Source of the DNA: RYN-133 sp963754285
GTDB taxonomy: Bacteria > Actinomycetota > Actinomycetes > Mycobacteriales > Jatrophihabitantaceae
Assembly: GCA_963754285.1 (NCBI GenBank)
Contig: CAVWFN010000014.1
Location: 51,379 to 115,378 of the forward strand
Length of the DNA stretch: 64,000 nucleotides
Direction: 5' to 3'
Part shown: in pieces, positions 42,589 to 51,615 of the stretch
How the letters are laid out: the number at the start of each line of letters is the position of its first letter
Position numbering within the stretch: position 1 is the first letter of the stretch
Position numbers and translations under genes: made by a program
The notes under the pieces: generated by a model
Told to the model about the DNA's origin: nothing
Database searches by the model: none
The model's input: only the letters and a program-made list of their open reading frames with translations

Positions 42589-43488
42589 ATGTCCACCACG
42601 AGCCTGGCGGGCAAGGTCGCGATCGTCACCGGCGCGGGCGCAGGGCTGGGCCGGGCCGAGGCGCTCGCCCTCGCCTCGGCGGGTGCATCGGTAGTCGTCA
42701 ACGACGTCGCACCCAGCGATGTCGTCGATGAACTCGAGGCCCGTGGCGCCAAGGCGTTGTTCGTCGCCGGCGACGTCTCGCAGCGCGAGACCGCCGACGC
42801 GCTGGTCGCAGCCGCTACCGAGCACTTCGGCGCGCTGCACGTCGTGGTCAACAACGCCGGCGTCACCCGCGACCGCATGTTGTTCAACATGTCCGACGAA
42901 GAATGGGACACCGTCATCGGCGTCCACCTGCGCGGCCACTTCCTGCTCTCCCGCAACGCGGCCGCGTACTGGCGCGCGCAGTCGAAGGCGACCGGCGAGC
43001 CCGGATACGGACGCATCGTCAACACCTCGTCCGAGGCCGGCCTGACCGGCTCCGAGGGCCAGCCGAACTATTCCGCCGCGAAAGCCGGCATCACCGCGCT
43101 GACGCTGGCCGCGGCACGTAGCCTGTCCCGGCTGGGCGTAACGGCGAACGCGATCTGCCCGCGCGCCCGCACCGCCATGACGGCGGGCGTGTTCGGCGCT
43201 GCGCCCGATGACGCCGGCGTCGACCCGCTCTCGGTCGACCATGTCGCACCGTTCGTCGCCTATCTCGCTTCGCCGGCCGCTGGATCGATCAACGGCCAGG
43301 TCTTCGTCGTCCACGGCGGCATGGTCGCCTTGCTCGCCGCACCGGCGGTCGAGGCGCGGTTCGCCGCGGACGACACCGGTTCTGCGCTCTGGTCGCCCGA
43401 GTCGCTCGACGCGGTCGTCGGCTCGTACTTCGCCGACCGCGACCCGAGCCGGACGTTCGCCGCCACGGAGGTGCTCTCGCTCGCATGA
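42589..43488 (+). CDS. hsd4A: Hsd4A-like short-chain dehydrogenase (Rv3502c-like), side-chain beta-hydroxyacyl-CoA dehydrogenase
   Basis: 299 residues: AIVTGAGAGLGRAEALALASAGASVVVND (TGxxxGxG), VVNNAGVTRDRML, NTSSEAGLTGSEGQPNYSAAKAG with catalytic Ser, Tyr and Lys, and ANAICPRARTAMT. The ~50-residue C-terminal extension is typical of Rv3502c. Hsd4A oxidises the 22-hydroxy-CoA intermediate of the cholesterol side chain and has 17beta-hydroxysteroid activity. It starts 2 nt after fdxD and overlaps the next gene by ATGA. Confidence 0.85.
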   Translation: MSTTSLAGKVAIVTGAGAGLGRAEALALASAGASVVVNDVAPSDVVDELEARGAKALFVAGDVSQRETADALVAAATEHFGALHVVVNNAGVTRDRMLFNMSDEEWDTVIGVHLRGHFLLSRNAAAYWRAQSKATGEPGYGRIVNTSSEAGLTGSEGQPNYSAAKAGITALTLAAARSLSRLGVTANAICPRARTAMTAGVFGAAPDDAGVDPLSVDHVAPFVAYLASPAAGSINGQVFVVHGGMVALLAAPAVEARFAADDTGSALWSPESLDAVVGSYFADRDPSRTFAATEVLSLA

Positions 43489-45032
43489 GGAATCACTCAC
43501 GGACTCGACGCTGGCTCGCGGTCGCCGGCGCGGTGACGTTGCTGACCGCGTGCGGCTCGCAGGTGCCACCGAAACAGTTCATCGGCGCGCAGGGCGATGT
43601 CGGCGCGGCCGGCGGCGGCTCGGCCGGCGCTGCCGGCGGCGGTGTCGCCGGTGGCGGCACGGGCGGTGGAACCGGTGGTGGCTCGGTCACGGGTGGCGGA
43701 ACCGGTGGTGGCTCGACCGGTGGCGGTTCGGTGACCGGTGGCGGAACGTCAGGCGGTGGCACTGTGACCGGTGGCGGAACGTCCGGCGGTGGCGGCACCG
43801 GCGGCGGATCGTCGCGCGGCGGCGGTTCGAGCGGCGGCGGCACGACGGGCGGTGGCGGGTCGACCGGCCACGGCGGAAGCGCCCAGCCGGCCGCGGCGAG
43901 CTGCGCCGGATTCCAGAACGGCGACCACATCAGCAGTTCGACGATCCAGCTGGCGAACATCGCCGACACCAGCGGTCCGGTTTCCGGCCTGTTCGCCGGA
44001 GCGCAACAAGGCGTGAAGGCCTACGTCGCCTACTTCAACTCGTACTACAGCATCTGCGGACGCAAGTTGGCTGTCGAATACCTCGACAGCCAGACGAGTT
44101 CGACCGGCGATCAGCAGGCGTCGACGACGGCCTGCAACGACGCGTTCGCGATCGTCGGTTCGATGGGTGCCTTCGACGACGGCGGAGCGCAGACCGTCAC
44201 CAAGTGCGGCATCCCGGATCTCCGGGCGGCGACCACTGAAAGCGCCCGCCTGCAGTCGCCTGTCGTGTATTCGGCGCAGTCGCTGAATGTGAACTATCAG
44301 CCGACGACCTACGCCGACTACTACAAGAAGGCGTTCCCGGGTGTCTCGAGCAAGGCCGCCTACCTCTACATCGGCGCCGGAGCCGGCCAGGCGAACGGCG
44401 AGGCCGCGATCAAGATGCTGAAGTCGCGCGGCTACGACATCGTCTACTCCGCGGCGGTGCCCGTCACCGAGACGAACTACACGGGCTACGTCGCCAAGAT
44501 GCAGTCGGCCGGCGTGAAGTACGTGCAGTACACCGGCTCGGCGCAGCAGGCTGCGTCGATCGCGAAGGCGATGGCGCAGCAGAACTTCCACCCGATCTGG
44601 GTACTCGACCCCGAGGCGTACAACACGGCGTACACGCAGGGCGCGGGTTCGGCGGCTGAGGGCACGCACATCTGGATCAACTCGCTGCCGTTCGAAGAGG
44701 CCAGCCGCAGTCCCGAGATGCAGCTGTACGAGCAGTGGTTGCAGCGCACGTCGCCGGGAGCAGCGCCCGACTACTTCGGCATGTTCGCGTGGTCGGCGGC
44801 CCGGCTGTTCACCGATGAGGCGCTGCAACTCGGCGGCAAGCTCACGCGGCAATCCCTGCTGCAAGCGCTGTCCAAGGTCGACAACTGGACCGGCAACGGC
44901 ATGTACGGGCCGCAGCACGTCGGGAGCAAGATCACCGGAACTTGCTACAACTTCATCGTCTACAAGGGCGGTAAGTGGGTCCGCGAGGGCCCGAGCGGCT
45001 ACACCTGCGGCTCCACGGTCAAGGTCGGGTAA
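43485..45032 (+). CDS. Liv-type ABC transporter substrate-binding lipoprotein
   Basis: 515 residues, ATG overlapping the hsd4A stop. Lipoprotein signal with lipobox LLTAC (Cys23), then a ~95-residue Gly/Thr/Ser-rich linker (repeats of TGGGTGGGS/VTGGGT), then a type I periplasmic-binding fold (residues ~140-500: IQLANIADTSGPVSGLFAGAQQGVKAYVAYFNS, FAIVGSMGAFDDGGAQ, CGIPDLRAAT, VQYTGSAQQAASIAKAMAQQNFHPIW). Such proteins bind branched-chain amino acids or, in soil bacteria, aromatic acids and other carboxylates. Coupling to fdxD-hsd4A suggests a steroid-derived ligand. The long flexible linker may reach through a thick or mycolate envelope. Confidence 0.85.
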   Translation: MRNHSRTRRWLAVAGAVTLLTACGSQVPPKQFIGAQGDVGAAGGGSAGAAGGGVAGGGTGGGTGGGSVTGGGTGGGSTGGGSVTGGGTSGGGTVTGGGTSGGGGTGGGSSRGGGSSGGGTTGGGGSTGHGGSAQPAAASCAGFQNGDHISSSTIQLANIADTSGPVSGLFAGAQQGVKAYVAYFNSYYSICGRKLAVEYLDSQTSSTGDQQASTTACNDAFAIVGSMGAFDDGGAQTVTKCGIPDLRAATTESARLQSPVVYSAQSLNVNYQPTTYADYYKKAFPGVSSKAAYLYIGAGAGQANGEAAIKMLKSRGYDIVYSAAVPVTETNYTGYVAKMQSAGVKYVQYTGSAQQAASIAKAMAQQNFHPIWVLDPEAYNTAYTQGAGSAAEGTHIWINSLPFEEASRSPEMQLYEQWLQRTSPGAAPDYFGMFAWSAARLFTDEALQLGGKLTRQSLLQALSKVDNWTGNGMYGPQHVGSKITGTCYNFIVYKGGKWVREGPSGYTCGSTVKVG

Positions 45033-45035
45033 GTC

Positions 45036-47003
45036 GTGATCACCTTTCTCGCCTACACCTTCACCGGCCTGTTCACCGGCGCTGCGTACGCGATCGCCGC
45101 GTCCGGGCTGGTGCTGACCTACACGACGACCCGCGTCTTCAACCTGGGCCACGGCGCGATCAGCATGGTGTGCGCGTTCTTGTACTGGCAGTTCACCGTG
45201 CAGGAACACATGAACGGGTTCCTCGCGCTGATGCTGATCTTGCTGGTGATCGCGCCTGCGATCGGCCTGGTGATCGAACGCGTGCTAGCCCGCAATCTCG
45301 GCGATGCGCCCGTGAGCGTGAGCCTGGTCGTCACGGTCGGGTTGTTCGTCGGGCTGGTCGGCGTCGCGCAGCAGGTATGGCCGGCGACCGTGTCCCGTTC
45401 GATCAACCAGTGGTTCCCTGGCGACGGCATCACGATCGGGTCGTACAACCTCAGCTACCACCAGCTGATCACGATCCTCATCTCGATCGCCGTGGCAGCC
45501 GGACTGTACGTGTTGCTCAACCGCACCCGCACCGGCACCGCCATGCGCGCCGCGGTCGACAACCGCGAGCTGCTCTCACTGTTCGGCGGCAGTCCTCGGC
45601 GGGTCTCGACGTACAGCTGGGCGCTTGGGTCGTCGCTGGCAGCATTGGCAGGAATCCTGCTGGTCTCGACGGTAGGCCTCGACTACTACGAGCTCACCTT
45701 CCTCGTCATCAACGCGTTCGCCGCGGCGATGTTCGGACGGTTGCGAAGCCTGCCGCTGACCTTCGTCGGCGCGATGGCGCTGGGGCTTGCACAGGGCTAT
45801 GTGTTCTATCTGCCGTCCTGGTCGACACTCGACGGCATCCGGCAGTCGCTACCGACGATCATGCTCTTCGTCGTCTTGATCTTCGTCCCGCAGGTTCGTC
45901 TGCGCGTCGGGCAGATCAAGGGCATCCTGGCTGCGCCCGTACCAACGGCACGACGGTCGTTGCAGTACGGCGGCGGGCTCATCGTCGTCGTGCTGCTCGC
46001 GGTGCAGGTGCTTTCGGACACCAACCAGTTGCGGCTGGGCAGTGCGCTCACCTACGCGATGGTGATGCTCTCGCTGGTATTGCTCACCGGCTACGGCGGA
46101 TACGTGTCGATGGCGCAGCTGACGTTCATGGGCATCGGCGCCGCAGTCGTCGCGAAGCTGAATACCACCTCGCCGATGGCAATCGTCGTGGCTGTGTTGA
46201 TCGCGGCAGCCGTCGGTGCGCTGGTCGCTCTGCCCGTGCTCCGACTCACCGGGCTGTATCTGGCGCTCGCGACGTTCGCGTTCGCGCAGCTGATGGACAA
46301 GCTGGTGTTCCAGACGAACTTCATGTTCGGCTTCAACGGCAGCCTGAACGCGAAGCCGATGTCGCTGTTCGGCTACAGCTTCAGCTCCACCGCCTCGTAC
46401 AACGTGCTGTGCGCTGTGGCGTTCGTGCTCGTCGGAGTGCTCGTGCTCGCGGTGCGACGCGGCCCGATCGGACGCGTGCTCATCGCGATGCGTGACAGCC
46501 AGGCCGCCTGCGGCACGCTCGGGCTGAACCAGCGCTGGTTCCGGGTCGGCCTGTTCGGTGCGTCGGCCGGCATCGCCGGTCTTGCCGGGGCGTTGCTCGC
46601 CGGCGTTCGCGGCACGGTCGACGCCGCGAGCTTCCAGGCCTTCAACGGCCTGCTTCTGCTGCTGCTCGCCGTGGTCAGCGGCGTGACCTCGGTGACCGGC
46701 GCGTTCGTCGGTGGCACGCTGCTCATGCTGCTCCCTGTGCTGCAGTCGCAGTTTCCGACGCTGGGCGGGCTCGAGTTCCTCATCATTGCGGTCGGCGCCG
46801 TCACCCTCGGGCGCAACCCGAACGGACTGGCGAACCTCGGCTTCACCGCAGGCCGTTGGGTGCGAGACCGGTGGCCTGCGCAGTTCCGGATGCAGCGTCG
46901 CCGCCCGCTCGCCGACGACGACGCTGCGACCACCGGCTACGTGATCAGCGACTACACCGACATTCCCGAGCCTGAGCAGGTGATCGGCCATGGCGTTGCT
47001 TGA
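45036..47003 (+). CDS. Liv-type ABC transporter permease, LivH-LivM fusion
   Basis: 655 residues, GTG start. The N-terminal half (~1-290) is LivH-like (FTGLFTGAAYAIAASGLVLTYTTTRVFNLGHGAISMV, FGRLRSLPLTFVGAMALGLAQGY). The C-terminal half (~310-610) is LivM-like (GYGGYVSMAQLTFMGIGAAVVAKL, LPVLRLTGLYLALATFAFAQLMDKLVF, MRDSQAACGTLGLNQRWFRVGLFGASAGIAGLAG). One gene thus supplies both permease subunits. It ends in a ~50-residue cytoplasmic tail. Overlaps livG by 14 nt. Confidence 0.9.
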   Translation: MITFLAYTFTGLFTGAAYAIAASGLVLTYTTTRVFNLGHGAISMVCAFLYWQFTVQEHMNGFLALMLILLVIAPAIGLVIERVLARNLGDAPVSVSLVVTVGLFVGLVGVAQQVWPATVSRSINQWFPGDGITIGSYNLSYHQLITILISIAVAAGLYVLLNRTRTGTAMRAAVDNRELLSLFGGSPRRVSTYSWALGSSLAALAGILLVSTVGLDYYELTFLVINAFAAAMFGRLRSLPLTFVGAMALGLAQGYVFYLPSWSTLDGIRQSLPTIMLFVVLIFVPQVRLRVGQIKGILAAPVPTARRSLQYGGGLIVVVLLAVQVLSDTNQLRLGSALTYAMVMLSLVLLTGYGGYVSMAQLTFMGIGAAVVAKLNTTSPMAIVVAVLIAAAVGALVALPVLRLTGLYLALATFAFAQLMDKLVFQTNFMFGFNGSLNAKPMSLFGYSFSSTASYNVLCAVAFVLVGVLVLAVRRGPIGRVLIAMRDSQAACGTLGLNQRWFRVGLFGASAGIAGLAGALLAGVRGTVDAASFQAFNGLLLLLLAVVSGVTSVTGAFVGGTLLMLLPVLQSQFPTLGGLEFLIIAVGAVTLGRNPNGLANLGFTAGRWVRDRWPAQFRMQRRRPLADDDAATTGYVISDYTDIPEPEQVIGHGVA

Positions 47004-47769
47004 GGTCGCCGGTGTGACTGTTCGCTTCGGCGGCGTCACCGCGGTCAACGACGCGAGCTTCTCGGTCGAGCAAGGCACGGTCACCGGGCTCATCGGACCG
47101 AACGGTGCCGGCAAGACGACCCTGTTCAACGTCATCAGCGGACTGCAGTCACCCACTTCGGGACGAGTGCGCTTCCGCGACCACGACGTCACCCGTTCGT
47201 CGGTCAACTCGCGCGCACGGGCCGGCATCGGCCGCACGTTCCAACGGCTCGAGGCTTTCGGTTCGCTGACGGTGCGCGAGAACGTGTTGGTCGCGCGCGA
47301 GATCAAGGGCGGCGTGCGTGGTTGGTTCGGTCGGCGCCCGGACGCGATCGTCGACGGACTGCTCGAACGTGTGGGCATCACGCAGTACGCGCACCAGCGC
47401 GCGGACTCCGTCCCGACCGGTGTCGCGCGCCTGCTCGAGATCGCCCGCGCGCTAGCGATCGAACCGCGCCTGCTGCTTCTGGACGAACCGTCGTCCGGGC
47501 TCGATGAGGCCGAGACCGAGAACTTCGGTGCTCTGCTGCGCGAGCTGGCCGCACATGGCACCGCGATCTTGATGGTCGAGCACGACATGGATCTCGTGAT
47601 GGGCGTGTGCAACCTGATCCACGTCCTCGAATTCGGACGCGTCATCGCGACCGGAACCGCCGAACAGATCCGGTCCGACCGCGCTGTGCAGGCCGCCTAC
47701 CTCGGCTTCGGCGACGACGCGGCGGCGCCGGCGATCGACGACACCCAAGTCATCCCGGCGGTGCAGTGA
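46990..47769 (+). CDS. livG: Liv-type ABC transporter ATP-binding protein (LivG)
   Basis: 259 residues. Walker A GPNGAGKTTLFNVISG, LivG-specific RAGIGRTFQRLEAFGSLTVRENVLVARE, Walker B LLLLDEPSSGLDEAE, H-loop VEHDMDLVMGV. The ABC signature reads TGVARLLEIARAL, with the usual S/G replaced (PTGVARLL), a modest deviation common in LivG proteins. Works with LivF on the fused permease. TGATG overlap with livF. Confidence 0.85.
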   Translation: MALLEVAGVTVRFGGVTAVNDASFSVEQGTVTGLIGPNGAGKTTLFNVISGLQSPTSGRVRFRDHDVTRSSVNSRARAGIGRTFQRLEAFGSLTVRENVLVAREIKGGVRGWFGRRPDAIVDGLLERVGITQYAHQRADSVPTGVARLLEIARALAIEPRLLLLDEPSSGLDEAETENFGALLRELAAHGTAILMVEHDMDLVMGVCNLIHVLEFGRVIATGTAEQIRSDRAVQAAYLGFGDDAAAPAIDDTQVIPAVQ

Positions 47770-48479
47770 TGCGCGAGGCCCCGATTCTCGAACTGATCGA
47801 CGTGCACGCCGCCTACGGGCGCATCGAGGTGCTGCGCGGGGTCGACCTGTCGATGCCCCGTGGAGCCGTGGTTGCTCTGCTCGGCGCGAACGGCGCAGGC
47901 AAGACCACGCTGCTCAAGGTGATCAGCGGGCTGATGCCCGTGACCTCCGGCGACATCCATCTTGCCGGCACGCACGTGCTCGGCGCCTCGCCGGACGAAC
48001 TCACCCGGGCCGGCCTGTGCATGGTGCCCGAGGGCCGCGGAGTCTTCCCGAACCTCACCGTCGAAGAGAACCTCTGGCTCGCGTCCTACGCCGGCGTGCC
48101 CGTCGAGCGCATTCTGACCGAGGCGTATGCGCGGTTCCCGCGTCTGAAGGAACGGCGCCGGCAACTGGCGGGCAGCCTGTCCGGCGGTGAGCAGCAGATG
48201 CTCTCGCTCTCGCGCGCGCTCGCCGCCAAACCTGCGTTGCTCCTGCTGGACGAGCTGTCGATGGGACTTGCGCCGCTGATCGTCGAGGGGCTCTACGAGT
48301 CGGTGACCGAGATCGCCGAAGAGGGCGTGTCGATCCTCGTCGTCGAGCAGTTCGCGAGCGCTGCGCTCCGCGTTTCCGACTACGCCGCCGTGATGCACGG
48401 CGGCCGCATCGTTGCGACCGGCGAACCCGCCGAGATCGAAGAGCAACTCAGTGAGCTCTACTTCGGAGGAGCCGCATGA
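47769..48479 (+). CDS. livF: Liv-type ABC transporter ATP-binding protein (LivF)
   Basis: 236 residues. LELIDVHAAYGRIEVLRGVDL, Walker A GANGAGKTTLLKVISG, LCMVPEGRGVFPNLTVEENL, signature LSGGEQQMLSLSRAL, Walker B LLLLDELSMGLAP, H-loop VVEQFAS (Gln in place of His, as in LivF). Completes the importer. ATGA overlap with the next gene. Confidence 0.9.
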   Translation: MREAPILELIDVHAAYGRIEVLRGVDLSMPRGAVVALLGANGAGKTTLLKVISGLMPVTSGDIHLAGTHVLGASPDELTRAGLCMVPEGRGVFPNLTVEENLWLASYAGVPVERILTEAYARFPRLKERRRQLAGSLSGGEQQMLSLSRALAAKPALLLLDELSMGLAPLIVEGLYESVTEIAEEGVSILVVEQFASAALRVSDYAAVMHGGRIVATGEPAEIEEQLSELYFGGAA

Positions 48480-50107
48480 TCAGTCCGACGAGCCTCAAGT
48501 GGATCGCCGGCGGCGTCGTCGTCGCCAGCGCCACGCTGCTCTGGCCCGGCCCCGCCGGCGCGACGTCGAAGCTGGGCGGCTACACCGCCAGCGTCGACGC
48601 GTCGGTCGTGCACATCGAACTGTATGAGCCGGTGATCCCGGTGCCGGCCTCGCCGCAGGGTGAGTTGAGCATCGGTTACGCGCAGGCGACGGCGCAGTCG
48701 GGTACCACGCGCGCGCTCGCGAGCTATCTGTGGCCGGGCGCTGTCGTCGGCGACGGCTTCGACCAGATCACCAACCAGCCCGGCTCGACCTATCCGGTGC
48801 AGGTGAACTCGCGCTACCCCGCGACGCAGCAGGCGCCGAAGTCGAACCGCGCGCAGCTGACCAAGGGCAACGGCATGCAGACCTATGCCGATCCCGATCA
48901 GGCGCGTGCGACGACCAGCGGCCTCGGCATCCATGCCCCCGACACCAATCCGCTCGCCGGTGCCGGGTCCGGGCTCGGTCAGCTCGTGAGCAACGAGCCG
49001 GCACCCGGCGGTGGCTCGAACCCGCTGCCGCTGCCGTCGTCCGCGCCAGTGCCGACCACAGCCCCGTCCGGTCTGCCGAAGGCACCGACGCCGCCGAAGT
49101 CACCCGTGCCCGTGCCGGCGCCGCTCGCCGCACTCGCAACAGTGCACGGCATGACGAGCACCGCGAACATCGACGCGCGCGGTGCGCGCGTCATCTCCTC
49201 GGCGCTGGCGACCGCGAAGGAAGTCGACCTGCTCGCCGGCCTGATCACGCTCAAGGACGTCACGGTCGACACGCGCATCGTGAGCAACGGCAAGCACGCG
49301 ACCAACGTCGGCGGCGTCACGATCTCGGCGATGTCCATCGCCGGAAAGCCGATCGCGCTCGGTAAGAACGGGCTGCAGATCACCGACAAGAAGGCACCCG
49401 TGCCGGACGTCCCGACCCAGGTGACGGCCGGTCTCAAGCAGCTCGGCATCTCCTTCTCGATCTCGCCGGCCAAGCAGTCGACCAAGGGTCCGAGCGGCAC
49501 GTTCAGCGGTCAGGGCATGACGGTCACCGTCAACACCGCAACGCTGCGCAAGAAGCTCGACAGCCCGGTCAACACGCTGGCGAAGAGCCTGCCGTCCGAT
49601 CTGACGACGCAGCTCGCGCCGGTGTTCGCGCTGCGTCCGAAGATCGTCTTCAAGATCGGCGAGACACGGAACAGTGCGACGTCTGCACCTGCGTTCGTCA
49701 TCCCGCCGATCACCACGCCGCCGGTTGCGCACGGCGGTGGCGGTGCGGTGCCACCGGCTGCCGGTGGAGGCGGCGGGTCGACCGGCGGCCTGGGCGGTGT
49801 CACCGGCTCAGGGACGACCACGGGCGGCACAACGACGGGCGCCACCACGACCGGAACCGGCACCACAGGCGCAGGCGGGACGTCTGGCGGTGGTAGCGGC
49901 ACTGTTGCGTCGGCCCAAGCGCCGACCGCGTTGAGCCTGCCGGCGCTCGGAACGATGCCGCGGTTGTTCATCCTCGGCGGGCTGGTGCTCGCCGCGGGGC
50001 TGGGCTGGGCGCTGCAGACTGCCGGCGGCTCGCTGCTCGGCGGCACATCGTCGTGCGCGTACGGCCTGCGCAAGGGCGTGCCGAATCTGCGGAAACCGAA
50101 CGGATAG
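48476..50107 (+). CDS. Exported cell-surface protein of unknown function in the ABC transporter operon
   Basis: 543 residues. Signal peptide (~1-30, ending GPAGATS), an extracellular region with a Pro-rich hinge (residues ~170-220) and a beta-rich segment (IDARGARVISSALATAKEVDLLAGLITLKDVTVDTRIVSNGKHATNVGGVTI), a Gly/Thr-rich linker (~420-470), then a C-terminal hydrophobic helix (LFILGGLVLAAGLGWALQTAGG) followed by basic residues. The domain sequence resembles choice-of-anchor-like actinobacterial surface proteins, but I do not recognise it. Overlap with livF (ATGA) argues for a role with the importer, for example delivering a hydrophobic ligand. Confidence 0.7.
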   Translation: MISPTSLKWIAGGVVVASATLLWPGPAGATSKLGGYTASVDASVVHIELYEPVIPVPASPQGELSIGYAQATAQSGTTRALASYLWPGAVVGDGFDQITNQPGSTYPVQVNSRYPATQQAPKSNRAQLTKGNGMQTYADPDQARATTSGLGIHAPDTNPLAGAGSGLGQLVSNEPAPGGGSNPLPLPSSAPVPTTAPSGLPKAPTPPKSPVPVPAPLAALATVHGMTSTANIDARGARVISSALATAKEVDLLAGLITLKDVTVDTRIVSNGKHATNVGGVTISAMSIAGKPIALGKNGLQITDKKAPVPDVPTQVTAGLKQLGISFSISPAKQSTKGPSGTFSGQGMTVTVNTATLRKKLDSPVNTLAKSLPSDLTTQLAPVFALRPKIVFKIGETRNSATSAPAFVIPPITTPPVAHGGGGAVPPAAGGGGGSTGGLGGVTGSGTTTGGTTTGATTTGTGTTGAGGTSGGGSGTVASAQAPTALSLPALGTMPRLFILGGLVLAAGLGWALQTAGGSLLGGTSSCAYGLRKGVPNLRKPNG

Positions 50108-50125
50108 AGGAGAAGGAGCCAGCTG

Positions 50126-50854
50126 ATGGCCACCACTACGGCGCCGGCGCGCCGGAACCCGCCGCCGTCCACCCTGCGCCCACCGGCTTCGACGCATCCG
50201 TCGGTGTTGCAGGAGGGCGCTCGTCGGCTGCAGTTCTCGCTGTTCGTGGCGGGCGCGGTGCTGATGCCGCTCGGCATCATCGCGATCGGACTCGGCTGGT
50301 ACGGCGTCGGGCACTCGCACTACGTCTACGACCAGAACACGTATCTGATCAGCGGTGGTCTGCTCGGGCTCGGGCTGGTCTTCCTCGGCGGCTTCCTGTA
50401 CTTCGGCGCGTGGCTCGCGCGGATGTCGGGGGAGCAGCGCGAGAACTCTCGCGCGATCGCCGACGCAATGTCGGTGCTCGCGGACGCGTTGGGCCAGGGC
50501 CGGCGCCTCGGCGCCGGTGAGCAGTCAGGCGGCACGTCGATGGCCGCGGCTGCGGCCGCAGCCGCGGCGGCAGCCGTCGCGGCATCGCAGCAGCACGGTC
50601 CGCGCGAGGTGCTCGCACCGCCGCCGCCGGTGGCGACGCCGGCGACACCGGCAGTGCCGCCAGCACCGCCGGCAGCGCCGATGAATGTGCCGTTGAGCGA
50701 GGACGACGTACTGGTCACGACAGCCGTGGGGACGACGGTGCACAGGCGTGACTGCGCCTTGATCGAGACGCGCGAAGATCTGCGCGGCTACCACGGCGAC
50801 GGGCAGGGCACGACGACCTGCCGCGTGTGCCGGCCGGAGGTTGGCAATGCCTGA
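50126..50854 (+). CDS. Membrane protein with poly-Ala segment and C-terminal Cys/His motif
   Basis: 242 residues. Two TM segments (LQFSLFVAGAVLMPLGIIAIGLGWYG; LISGGLLGLGLVFLGGFLYFGAWLA), a helical region (NSRAIADAMSVLADALGQGRRL), a run of about 13 alanines, a Pro-rich linker and a compact end VTTAVGTTVHRRDCALIETREDLRGY ... TTCRVCRPE, whose His/Cys spacing (HxxxC...CxxC) could bind zinc or iron-sulphur. Family not recognised. Part of the KstR-type operon by position; overlaps the following SDR by 8 nt. Confidence 0.65.
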   Translation: MATTTAPARRNPPPSTLRPPASTHPSVLQEGARRLQFSLFVAGAVLMPLGIIAIGLGWYGVGHSHYVYDQNTYLISGGLLGLGLVFLGGFLYFGAWLARMSGEQRENSRAIADAMSVLADALGQGRRLGAGEQSGGTSMAAAAAAAAAAAVAASQQHGPREVLAPPPPVATPATPAVPPAPPAAPMNVPLSEDDVLVTTAVGTTVHRRDCALIETREDLRGYHGDGQGTTTCRVCRPEVGNA

Positions 50855-51614
50855 CCTGCAGGATCGCGTAGCGATCATCACCGGCGCCGCCCGCGGCCAG
50901 GGAGCGGCTGCCGCGCGTCGCTTCGTCGCCGAGGGAGCGCATGTCTTCATCGGCGACGTGCTCGACGACCTGGGCAAGGAGGTCGCCGATTCGCTCGGTG
51001 AGCGCGCGTTCTACCGTCACCTCGACGTCACGAGCGAGGACGACTGGGCGGCCGTCGTCGGCGAGGTGCTCGAGAACTTCGGCCGCATCGACGTTCTCGT
51101 CAACAATGCAGGAATCCTGCGCTTTGCCGCGCTGCCCGACATGCCGCTCGATGACTACATGCGCATCGTGAACATCAACCAGGTCGGGACGTTCCTCGGC
51201 ATGCGGGCGGTGTCGAAGTCGATGATCGCGGCCGGGTCGGGTTCGATCGTGAACATCTCCTCGGTCGAGGGTCTGGCGGGCATGGGAATGCTCACCGCCT
51301 ACACCGGCACCAAGTTCGCCATCCGCGGCATGACGAAGGCCGCCGCGATGGAGCTGGGCCCGTCCGGCGTGCGGGTGAATTCGGTGCATCCCGGGATGAT
51401 CGACACCGACATGGTCAAGGACGCCGCGGGCGGCCACGAGGTCGACCTGACCCCGGTCGCGCGCAAGCGCATCCCGCTGCGTCGCCTTGGTCATGCCGAA
51501 GACGTCGCCGAACTCGTCCTGTTCTTGGCGAGTGACCGTAGCTCGTACTGCACCGGCTCGGAGTTCGTCGTCGACGGTGGCGCGACCGCGACGCACGCCT
51601 TCTACATGGGGTGA
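50847..51614 (+). CDS. Short-chain dehydrogenase, 3alpha/20beta-hydroxysteroid dehydrogenase-like
   Basis: 255 residues: AIITGAARGQGAAAARRFVAEGAHVFIGDV (TGxxxGxG variant with Gln, as in FabG3/20beta-HSDs), VLVNNAGILRF, ISSVEGLAGMGMLTAYTGTKFAIRGMTKAAA (Ser, Tyr, Lys) and VHPGMIDTDM. The sequence type matches Rv2002 (FabG3), a 20beta-hydroxysteroid dehydrogenase. Last gene of the operon that starts at fdxD. It would interconvert keto and hydroxy groups of a steroid. Confidence 0.8.
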   Translation: MPDLQDRVAIITGAARGQGAAAARRFVAEGAHVFIGDVLDDLGKEVADSLGERAFYRHLDVTSEDDWAAVVGEVLENFGRIDVLVNNAGILRFAALPDMPLDDYMRIVNINQVGTFLGMRAVSKSMIAAGSGSIVNISSVEGLAGMGMLTAYTGTKFAIRGMTKAAAMELGPSGVRVNSVHPGMIDTDMVKDAAGGHEVDLTPVARKRIPLRRLGHAEDVAELVLFLASDRSSYCTGSEFVVDGGATATHAFYMG

Positions 51615-51615
51615 G

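Noticed and set aside
43493..43969. Pro-rich minus-strand ORF (PPPVTEPPPV repeats)
   Set aside because: It is the complement of the Gly/Thr-rich linker of the substrate-binding lipoprotein.
49510..50280. Minus-strand ORF of 256 aa with Pro/Val repeats
   Set aside because: Complement of the Gly/Thr linker of the surface protein; no independent start signal.
50538..50590. Poly-Ala coding repeat as a possible trinucleotide expansion
   Set aside because: Codons are mixed GCG/GCT/GCC/GCA in the middle of an intact gene, so this is ordinary low complexity.
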